Positions 9,350 to 21,300 of a stretch of 64,000 nt of DNA are shown in pieces. The first letter of the stretch is position 1, and each line of letters begins with the position of its first letter. The notes under the pieces are model-generated. The model ran no database searches, was not told the DNA's origin, and saw nothing but the letters and a program-made list of their open reading frames with translations. The DNA comes from Limnephilus marmoratus (Eukaryota > Arthropoda > Insecta > Trichoptera > Limnephilidae): assembly GCA_917880885.1 (NCBI GenBank), contig OU862928.1:43264962-43328961 (forward strand), read 5' to 3'. The translations under genes and the position numbers were made by a program.

Positions 9350-12300
9350 GTGAGAAGACAAGGACGTCTCTTACAATTAGTATATAGACAAGTAGATTTT
9401 AAGACGACTTCCGAAGGTAGTTGATCTCAATTGTAGCCCAACACATTTTTTTATAAAAGGGAAATAAAGCTACTCACCAAAGCTGATTAAAAGTTACAAA
9501 TCTAAAATAAAATGTTGATTTTTAAATAGAAGTATTTTAATTCAAGAGTGTCTCTTTTCCCAGTACTGCTCACCCTCCAACAAAATCTGCTGCGTGGAGA
9601 ACTGCCCACCTCTGCCACATTCAGCTGTCAGCCAGCGGAAGACGGGCTCAAAAGCCAAAGATTGTAAGTTGCATTGCACTGCATTTATTCTAGCACTAAT
9701 ATTAATGCACATATTTGAGATGTGACACGACTCTAGGATGACCCTTGGAATCTCGGTTTGGCTGGGAAGCATTTGAGGCAAGACTATATATCCAAAGCTG
9801 GAAGCCAGAAGGTTAATAAAGAAGAAGAAGAAGTGACAAATGCAAGTATTCTATTTTTTACATTAGCTTACACAGGAGGCCCTGAAGCAAATAATTCCCC
9901 TCAGGGCCTATATCATCCTTGGGTATCATGTGTAGAGAGTCTTCATAGGTAAGGAAGTTTTGGGAAGGAAAGGAATGAAGGTTCAAGGTCCAGGAGTGAC
10001 GGAGGTATGAATCCAACCCTCCAACAGCGGTGCAAGGAGATGTTCCGAGAGAGTCCTGCTGGAGAGGTCAAAAGGGTCTCCCTCAACCAATCTCTCCCAA
10101 TCTGGCAACGTTTTTCCTTTTCCATGTTCAATAGGAGGCAGTACTGCTTCGAAACCCACACGGGTTTGTAACTCTATTTATCCTTCCAAACCCGTGTACA
10201 TTGTGTACAATACAAGGCACACGTCCTCCAATCGTGCACGGGTTTATAATTAATGACCATGCGCATTGATTTTTTTTTTATTGTATATTTTATTTAGATA
10301 TAAAATTTGACATCTTATATCTAATGTTATCTTTTCTATGACTACTACAATATTATTTACTACCTACTGACTAAAATTTGGACTTTACAACATTAAGACA
10401 TAATCCACGAAAAACTGCAAGACTTTTAGCCTCTTTTTTTTTGTAGTATAAACCTAAAATAGCCCAAAATTTTAATACAAATTTTAAACTCAGTGTCGAA
10501 AACATAAATAAGAGCATTCCATTAGTCACAGACACATTTTCATCAATGGAAAGAAGAGAGAATAATAATATTTTCAGGTTTAATAAAATAAACATGGAGT
10601 ATTTAATGAAAATTCTTAATGCAATGAAACTAAAATCGTCCACGGATGGAATTACGATAGGCATAATCAAAGATGCACTGCCAGCTATAGGAGACAGATT
10701 AGTTGCACTAATAAATGAATCTCTGTTAGAGGGAATTTTTCCACAGTCATGGAAAACTTCCATAATAACACCAGTGTCCAAAATAATAAATGCTAAAAAA
10801 TTTCGAAGACTTCAGACCAATAAATGGATTACCTAAATATGAACAATTACTAGAATCCATAGTTAAAGAACAGATAAACAATTTTATTGAAAAAAATAAC
10901 ATTCTTGCTAAACAACAATCTGGATTTAGAAATAAATATTCATGTGAAACAGCAATTAATTATGTCATAAATGAATGGAAAACAAGTATGGATCAGAAGA
11001 AAATCATCATAGCAGTATTCTTAGACTTTAGACGTGCTTTCGAAACGATAGACAGAGAAAGACTTATAATGAAATTGAAGGACATGGGAATTCATGGTAA
11101 AGAATTGCAGTGGTTTACTGATTACCTAAAAAACAGAAAACAAAGAACCAAATTTGGAGATGCTTTCTCTGAAGAGCAAAAAGTTAACCTTGGAGTACCT
11201 CAAGGATCGGTCTTGGGACCACTACTTTTTATTATATATATTAATGATATAGTGAAGTGTCTAAAGTACTGTTCCATCAAACTGTTTGCTGATGACACAC
11301 TTTTATATATCATAGCAAATAATATTGAAGATGCATTGTCAAAAATACAAAGTGAACTTCATGAAATATCTAAATGGTTATGCATAAATAAACTCAAATT
11401 AAATGTAAATAAAAGTAAATTCATGGTATTAGGGAAAATACAAAATGAACTTATCACCCTAAATATAGACAATCAAAATATTGAAGAGGTAGAAGAAATT
11501 AAATATTTGGGAATCATAATCATAATCATAATCATAATTAAAACTTAACCCTAACTTTGAAATGCTAACTAAAAAAATTGCCAAAAAGATTAATTTCTTA
11601 AGTAGGATAAAGGGAAAATTAGACATTAAAACTAGGAAATTGGTCTATAACACAACTGTAGCATCCCATCTGAATTATTGCTCAAGTGTAATCTTTCTGA
11701 GCAATAAAACACAAATTAAAAGAATGGAAATAATTCAGAACAGAGGCTTGAGATCTATATTGTGCTGTAGCAGGTATACCAGGATAAAAACCATGCAACG
11801 CCAACTCAATATATTAAGTGTGTAGCAAAGATTAGTTTTCAATACCCTAGTTTTTATTTATAAGTTAAAAAATAAAATGTTACCAGATTAAATGTTGAAT
11901 AATGTTAGAATCAACAGTACAGTTCATTGTTATTTTTTTACTTTAGATTGAGCACTACAGATCCGTGATTGGATGTATGGGCATTAAAATGCAGTCATTA
12001 AGTTTTTTTTAATTACATATTTTTTAATAATGTTTTTTTTTTGTGTTTATTATTTATTACGTTTGGTGACTTAGCAGGGGTGCCCGGGTTAATGGGATGA
12101 GGTTTGTCTAGGTCTTGGAGGCGAATGACCAGGATACACTGAACCTCAGATTCCTACCCACCCCTTAAACCCTTTTCCTTCCCAGAACTCTCCTCTCCTT
12201 CCTTTCCTCAAAAAATCATTCACACAGCACAGATGGAAACTAGTTTCCTCAGGGCCTCCTGTGTGGAGCTCACGCAAAAAAAAAATTATGGCCCCAGTGG

Positions 12301-15300
12301 GCTTTTACATGAATATTTTGTAATTGTAAGAAAATAAATGCACACAATAAAATTTAGTGCAAATCAGCAAAAGACTAATGATTCAATATTATATAATAGT
12401 ACTATAACTGTACTATATACTCACACACACCTACCCACTACGCACATCACCTGGTAATTACTAAATACACGTACCATAAAAAAGACATTACAAAGTAACA
12501 TATCATAGGTACCCACCATGAAATATTACTTCAGAGTTGGCTGGTCGCCTGATTGAACCCTTCCGTTGCCACGTGATAAACCCCTTTCTTTGCGGCGAGC
12601 GATCCCACTAGGTTGAACATTCAGAGTTGGCTGGTCGCCTGATTGAACCCTTCCGTTGCCACGTGATAAACCCCTTTCTTTGTGGCGAGCGATCCCACTA
12701 GGTTAAACATTCAGAGTTGGCTGGTCGCCTGATTGAACCCTTCCGTTGCCACGTGATAAACCCCTTTCTTTGCGGCGAGCGATCCCACTAGGTTGAACAT
12801 TCAGAGTTGGCTGGTCGCCTGATTGAACCCTTCCGTTGCCACGTGATAAACCCCTTTCTTTGTGGCGAGCGATCCCACTAGGTTAAACATTCAGAGTTGG
12901 CTGGTCGCCTGATTGAACCCTTCCGTTGCCACGTGATAAACCCCTTTCTTTGCGGCGAGCGATCCCACTAGGTTGAACATTCAGAGTTGGCTGGTCGCCT
13001 GATTGAACCCTTCCGTTGCCACGTGATAAACCCCTTTCTTTGCGGCGAGCGATCCCACTAGGTTGAACATTCAGAGTTGGCTGGTCGCCTGATTGAACCC
13101 TTCCGTTGCCACGTGATAAACCCCTTTCTTTGTGGCGAGCGATCCCACTAGGTTAAACATTCAGAGTTGGCTGGTCGCCTGATTGAACCCTTCCGTTGCC
13201 ACGTGATAAACCCCTTTCTTTGCGGCGAGCGATCCCACTAGGTTGAACATTCAGAGTTGGCTGGTCGCCTGATTGAACCCTTCCGTTGCCACGTGATAAA
13301 CCCCTTTCTTTGCGGCGAGCGATCCCACTAGGTTGAACATTCAGAGTTGGCTGGTCGCCTGATTGAACCCTTCCGTTGCCACGTGATAAACCCCTTTCTT
13401 TGTGGCGAGCGATCCCACTAGGTTAAACATTCAGAGTTGGCTGGTCGCCTGATTGAACCCTTCCGTTGCCACGTGATAAACCCCTTTCTTTGCGGCGAGC
13501 GATCCCACTAGGTTGAACATTCAGAGTTGGCTGGTCGCCTGATTGAACCCTTCCGTTGCCACGTGATAAACCCCTTTCTTTGCGGGGAGCGATCCCACTA
13601 GGTTGAACATTCAGAGTTGGCTGGTCGCCTGATTGAACCCTTCCGTTGCCACGTGATAAACCCCTTTCTTTGCGGCGAGCGATCCCACTAGGTTGAACAT
13701 TCAGAGTTGGCTGGTCGCCTGATTGAACCCTTCCGTTGCCACGTGATAAACCCCTTTCTTTGCGGCGAGCGATCCCACTAGGTTGAACATTCAGAGTTGG
13801 CTGGTCGCCTGATTGAACCCTTCCGTTGCCACGTGATAAACCCCTTTCTTTGCGGCGAGCGATCCCACTAGGTTGAACATTCAGAGTTGGCTGGTCGCCT
13901 GATTGAACCCTTCCGTTGCCACGTGATAAACCCCTTTCTTTGTGGCGAGCGATCCCACTAGGTTAAACATTCAGAGTTGGCTGGTCGCCTGATTGAACCC
14001 TTCCGTTGCCACGTGATAAACCCCTTTCTTTGCGGCGAGCGATCCCACTAGGTTGAACATTCAGAGTTGGCTGGTCGCCTGATTGAACCCTTCCGTTGCC
14101 ACGTGATAAACCCCTTTCTTTGCGGCGAGCGATCCCACTAGGTTGAACATTCAGAGTTGGCTGGTCGCCTGATTGAATCCTTCCGTTGCCACGTGATAAA
14201 CCCCTTTCTTTGCGGCGAGCGATCCCACTAGGTTGAACATTCAGAGTTGGCTGGTCGCCTGATTGAACCCTTCCGTTGCCACGTGATAAACCCCTTTCTT
14301 TGCGGCGAGTGATCCCACTAGGTTGAACATTCAGAGTTGGCTGGTCGCCTGATTGAATCCTTCCGTTGCCACGTGATAAACCCCTTTCTTTGCGGCGAGC
14401 GATCCCACTAGGTTAAACATTCAGAGTTGGCTGGTCGCCTGATTGAATCCTTTCTTCCGTATTGAACACGAACAAGGAAATACGCGATCCGGCCAGCCAC
14501 GCACTTGGTGGACAAGAGTATTCGGCGCCAAGATCCGGGAAACCCTAACCCATGCACACAGGCACTACAGCTAAGTCAACAAACGTAGCGAACCACTTGG
14601 GGTAACCGACGGCAGAGGTGTTGGTTATCCAATAAATGGTTCCCGGGGTGGCGGTACCCATACTCCTCCCAAACTATACCTCCCAAATTATTTCATAGTT
14701 GCATTCGCTCTGGAAGACACACACACACACAGGTAGTCCATTCACCCATCCCGAGTGAATTTACGCAGACATATTTTCACATTTGCTTTTTGCAGCACAT
14801 CCTTCACTCTAACACTATTTTTTTTACATGAATACTGCACAAGAGTCCCAACTGCTCCCGTCTGGGGCCAGTGGGACCATGGCATCCCCATTTGGGGTAT
14901 GTTGTGAGGCTGAAGGTAGTGGGGAGGGGAACGAGATAGGTAAGAGGAAGGCGAGGCTATTTGGCTATTCAGATCTGGTCACCAAACTCGGCTAAAGCCA
15001 TTTCAAGCAACGTTTCAATTCTGAATGGTGGTCTTACACCAGGGCGATACTGAGAGTATCTTCCACTCAGGAACGTGTCGCAAATGTACTAAATATTATT
15101 TTAAATGAATAAATTGTGAAATAACACAAATTAATCCAATAAAATTTATTTGCCACGCCGGGATTCGATCCCGCGGCCTTCGTAGTGCTAGTCAAGAGCC
15201 TTACCGCTGGACTACGCCGGCCGTTTACAAATAACTATATTATAAATTAATAATTTTGGGAGATATTCTTTACAGACAACAGACAGTCTTATGGCGAGAT

Positions 15301-18300
15301 ATACTCTCCTGTATGTATCGATATATATATATCGAAGATATATCTATATAAGATATATCTTCCAGCATGACACGATTTCATTAAAGTTATACTATCTAAT
15401 TATTTATTATTGTGAGAAATATTATTTAAACGGTTCCATGGCAGTTGATCCGTTGACAATGAAGTGAAAGTGAAAAAATGAAGTTACAAAAACTTTTAGA
15501 ATACCTTTGTCTAATTAAATATATTTTTATGTTTTATGGAAATTAGTAATAATACGGTTAACACAATTTTTTTTTACATTAACTCCACACAGGAGGCCCT
15601 GAGGAAAATAATTTCCCTCAGGGCCTATGTCATCTGAATGCTGTCTGGAGGATATATTTGAGGAGAGGAAGGAATGAATGGTCTTGAAGAGACCCATGTT
15701 GTAGAAAGGAGGAAACACAGAGGCCCGCAAATCATTCCACAGCCGAGCTGTTGAACATATGAACGAGTCGAAGAAACGACCTGTTCTCATGTGACAAAGG
15801 TCAACCGTGTACAAATGTTGGGCACGCGTTTGGCGTGTTTCCCGACTATGCACCGGTGCCGAAGAGATCAATGATGCTAGTTACTCGGAGCATCTTCCAT
15901 TGTAATACCGGTAGAACAAGGATAGCATTCCCACCCGACGCCTATGCTCTAAAGATTGCAATCCGTCTGTTAATATGGAAGAATCTATTAAACGGACCGT
16001 CCGTTTCTGCACAGAGTCGAGGGTATTTTTCAGGTATTTTGGAGCTCCGGACCAGAGGTGGATGCCAAATTCAACCGTGGGCGCACTTGTGATTTGTACA
16101 GGGTTAGCAGTTGTGTACTATTAAAGTATCTGCGGGCCCTGTACAGTACGCCCAGTTTTTGGAAGGCTAATTTTAATAAACTGTAAAACCATAAAAACTA
16201 TATCTTTATTTGCAAATATTTCTAATTGCATTTGTTCATTTGTAAAATCTGAAAGACTCTTTCATCTGCTTTCAAAAACAGCATTTTATTTTGAAAAAAA
16301 AATCATTTCTTTAGTACATGGAGATTGTGGTCGATGGGTAAGGCTCTTGACTCGCAATCCGAAGGTCGCTTTATTTGTTTAATTTCACAATTAATTCATA
16401 AAAAATAATATATTGTATATTTGCGACACGTTCCTGTAGAAGATACTCTCAGTATCGCCATGGTGTAAAACCACCATTCTGAATTGAAACTTTGCTTGAA
16501 ATGGCTTTGACCGTATTTGGTGACAAGATCTGAATAGCCAGTTACTTCCCCATCTTCCTTTTCTCAATCCCCTTCCCCTCCCCACTACCTTCAGCCTCGT
16601 AACATACCCCAATTGGAGATGCAATAGTCTCACTGGCTCCAGACGGGAGCGGCTGGGACTCTTGTGAGATAATTACACATTTAATTTAGAATATATACAA
16701 TTATATAATTTTATTTACAAAAACAGTTTATTTGTAAACAAGTTCTGCTGCGTAATTATCGTGACAGCTGTTTCGCCTTCTGAAGGCACTATCCAACTGT
16801 AAACAGCTGTCACGGGTAATAATAATTACACAACAGAGCTTGTTTATTTATTTATTTTTATTTAAGTACATAAAACAGGGATTATGAAAAAAATTATATA
16901 AATGGATGATTTAAATAACACAAATTATAACAAAAATAATTTTAGCTAAATATGCAAAAGTGAATGATAAACAAGAATGAGTAAAAGGCAGAATACAAAA
17001 GTATCCCGAACATTTTTTTATTTGTTGATAAGTAAACTGTTTTTATAAAGGACATTTTATTTTATTGAAGAAGAAGATAACAATAATAATCTAAACAAAA
17101 ATATGAAAGAGAATAAGACACAGAAAAATAGAAAAATACAATAATTAATTATTAATTAATTAATTCGCCAATTAACCGTGCTCTTCATATGTTCAATAAT
17201 GTTTGTCTAAATTCTAACATCGACATTTTCTCCGATTCACTTCCCAAATTTAAAAAGAGCATCATGTGAATAATGTAAATTGTTCAAGGCGCATACATAC
17301 ATCACCACTTCTCACATCTACAGTCGTACTCACACATACACACCTACCCACTACGCACATCACCCGGTAATCACTTACAGCCTTACTAAAAAACCCAGTG
17401 AAAATTTTATTCAATTGACAAACGGCCGCGGATGTGAAAACATTACTAATTAAAAATTTGTTCTTTGAAAGAAATACACATGGTTTCCGCGGCCTGAGAG
17501 GGTAGTTTATCTCTGTTTTAACCATTGATGTTCGAACGATATTTGTAATTTTTCCATAGTATTTTGAATGTTCTATATATTTCTTATTTTTGAAGGTGTC
17601 GTAAAAACAAATACCATTTATGAAAACTAGATACAATTACCTTTTAGATTTGTGTATTTGAAATACACTTTAGCTTTCAAAAACTGCCATATTTTAAGAT
17701 TCAAACTCGGAAAAAAATGGAAAAAAATTTCCTCCCACAACATTTTTGACCAAAATGTAGAGAAATTTAAATAAAATCAAAATTTAAAAAACACAGTCCT
17801 TTTATGTAATAAATTTGGAAGGAAACTATCACCTCACTTTTTCATCGTGTATACAATAAAAAAATAATAAAAAATTTAAAAGTTTTGTTTATTGCCAAAA
17901 AAATAACTTAGAAATAATACTGACTTTTAAAACAGATTTATTGCATCTCTAAAGACGTTAATTTCTTTTTATACGTTTACGAACACATGTATTAGATATT
18001 AATATTATAAAAAATTATCACTTTTAAGGAATTCTCTTAAAATAAAGATCTTAAAATGTTAATTTTATCTTTTATGTAACCTATAAAACAGTATTCTGAC
18101 AGTTCAACTTTGAAAGTACGGCGTTTGTACAATAACTTGATTAAACTTATGTAAACCACACAAATAATACGGTATATATATTAATTATATGAATAGAACA
18201 GTTATTTCGTCACTACAATAGAAATTATTAAGTAAAATCACAACATCTAACAAAATTTTCGACATCCCGCCATAAACACACCTGGGCTTGGTTTTCAAGC

Positions 18301-21300
18301 AAGCTGTGTGTTCATCGCGGGCCGTTGATGCACACGCGCGACAATAATGCTCCTGGCGGAGAATAATTAAAACAACATTTTTTCCTACTAAATTATAACC
18401 ATTTGCGACGTTGTCAGATCTTTAAGCATTTTAACAGCGTGAGCACGCAAGAAACGTTATTGGTAATAAAACGTGATTTAGTGTATACAAGGGATAATTA
18501 TGTTATTGCAATAACACAGTTAATTGGTCGCGCTGTGGTTTTTTTTTAGTAAGGCTGTTAATATAAATAAGATACTTCAATGAAACATATCATAGGTACC
18601 CACCTTGAAATATACTTACTAACTGTAAAAAAATTTCACCACTGTAAATAATATACTGTTTGTTTCTTCAATAAATAAATAAATAAATAAATAATGGTCG
18701 CAACTGGGACTCGAACCCAGACCTCTCGTACTACCCTTCAAAAGTTATAAAAAGATAGTTTTTCTTTAAAAAAAATTGAAATATTATAATTGAATACCTA
18801 TATAAAATAAATTAAAATAGAGTTTTACAAATTAATCTCTAAAACAATAAAAAATAATGGAATAAGTTCTCTTAATTTGAGAAAAATGTTGCAAAATGTC
18901 AGAGGATTTGAGGGACATGTCAGGACAATTTGGGGGGCGGGTATGGGTACCGCCGCCCCAGGAACCATTTATTGGACAACCAACACCCCTGCCACAGGTC
19001 ACCCCAAGTGATTTGCTACGTTTGGTGACTTAGCAGGGGTGCCCGGGTTTATGGGATGAGGTTTGTCTAGGTCTTGGTGGCGGATACGTTTACCCAACCA
19101 CTGCGTGGCGGGCGGGATCGGATGAGACTGATTGAGGGAAGCCTTTTGACCTCTCCAGCCGGATTCTCCCGACCCTTCGCCTTGCGCCGCAGTGTGAGGA
19201 ATAGATTCATACGTCCGTCACTCCTGGCCGCACTGACCCCCAGATTCCTACCCACCCGTCAAACCTTTTTCCTTCCCATATCTTCTTCTCCATCCTTTCC
19301 CTTAAAAAAACCTCCACACAGCATCATCAAAGATGACTTAGGCCCCTAGGGAAATTGTTTTCCTCGGTGCCTCCTGTGTGGAGCTAATGTAAGAAAAAGA
19401 GGATTTAGACTTTAGGGGTAATTATAAAATATAAAAATTATCTACACAAAGAAAACTGCCGTCGGAATTATAAATTCGTTTTATTTGCATTCGGAATTAT
19501 AAAATCTTTTCTTCAGGGCCTATGTCATCTTTGGGAATGCTGTGAGGAGGGATTTTAGGGATAGGAAGAAGAGACGAGTTCTGGGAAGGAAAAGGGTTGA
19601 AGGGGTGGGTAGAAATCTGGAATTCAGTGTGTCCTGGTCATCTACCTCCAAGACCTAGACAAACCTCACCCTTTAAACCCGGGCACCCCTGCTAAATCAC
19701 CCAACGTAGCGAACATAAACTATTTGGCGTGACTATGAAAGAGGTGTTGGTTGTCCAATAAAGGGTCCCGGAGCGGCGCGGCGGTGCCCATTCCCACCTC
19801 TCAAATTATACATATATATAAATAATAATGTATCCTCATTGTTTGCAGATTGTGTAGCTCTCCCCGAGAAGCTGTACCCGTGCCAGCAGAACGGGTCCAG
19901 CTGGAGTAGGGGGGACCTCTGCGGACCCAACCCAGAGAGACACAACCCACGGTACTGGTTGGCCCCCTTTACTAAAGCTAGATGGGAGATCCAGCGCCTT
20001 GTGAGTCAATTACTTGTACAAATAATAAATATAATAGTAGATTATTATAATATCGTTGAAAGACAATAATTCAATATAATGTGGTGACAACAGACATGAG
20101 ACAAATAACAGTTTGTTTTACACGACCAATATTAAACAAACTATTTTCGGTTGTCTGTGATGATGTGCGTGATGTGATGTGATAAATTCCTGCGCCTACC
20201 TTAACTATTAATTTTCTAAATTGGAACAGATAAACATAAACCAAAGTGACAGGAAAGTAATTATTTATCCAGATTCTTTTTTTGAGATAGACAACAGGTT
20301 CCTTGTTACAAAATAAACAAAATTTGAATAATCACTATTATTCTATTATTGGAAGCTTGTGCAGAGATGAATGATACATCTCATCCGCCCACAACTTTCC
20401 ACTCAGCTTGTAACAGTCATTGATAGACTGATAGTTTTGATGGCCTCCGTGGTCGAGTGGCAAGGCTCCCGACTAGCAATCCAAATATTTATAAAGTTCA
20501 TCTATTGCTTAAAAAACGCTCTGGGGAGATTTTATTCTATTTTCTGCCGTCACCCTGTCTGTCTGTAACACCGGTTCAATGAACTTTTGCTATGAATTAA
20601 TGTGTCATTTCGTTTGTTTGATTGAGAGATCCCGGCTTGAGACAATTTTTTTTCTACATTAGCTCCACTTAGTCATCTTAGGGGATGCTATGTTGAGAGT
20701 TTTTTTAAGGAAAGGAAGGAGAGGAAGGTTTGGGAAAGAAATAGGTATGACGGTTGGGTAGGAATCTGGGGGTCAGTGTGTCAAGGAGTGACGGACATAT
20801 GAATCCATCCCTCCAAACGCGGAGATGGGTCGAGAGATCCCGGCTGGAGAGGATAAAAGACCTCCCACAACCAGTCTCTCTCGATCCTGCACACCACACA
20901 CAGGGCAGGTGGGCAGACTCTTCAGCCGCCAAGACCTGGACAAACCTCACCCCCTGAACCCGAGCAACCCTGCTAAATCACCAATCGTAGAGAACCACTT
21001 GGGGTGACCTATGGCAGAGGTCATATGTTTGTTATCCAATAAATGGTTCCCGGGGCGGCGGCACCCATACCCGCCTCCCAAATTGAATTTGAATTTATGT
21101 TTTTAACAGAAAAATATTTGAATTTCCATTTTTTAAATTGGAACTGATTTGTCGCGATTTTAGTATGTACCCATTGATGTACTTTCACTTTTTTACTTCC
21201 CATTATTCCAATTTGACCTCCAACGCTCCCATTGCTCTAACGCCGAAAATCTACCGCATCCGGTCCCCGCATACTTTTACTTGATTGATACTAGTGGAAC

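Noticed and set aside
12531..14455. Regular 90-bp repeats as a CRISPR-like array
   Set aside because: Units are contiguous with no unique spacers, no cas genes are present, and the genome is clearly eukaryotic; it is a minisatellite.
19067..19349. Open frames in NA-B copies as small genes (also 20705-20957, 21836-22230, 37002-37468 and 37995-38255)
   Set aside because: The frames are not conserved between copies of the family; NA-B is non-coding.
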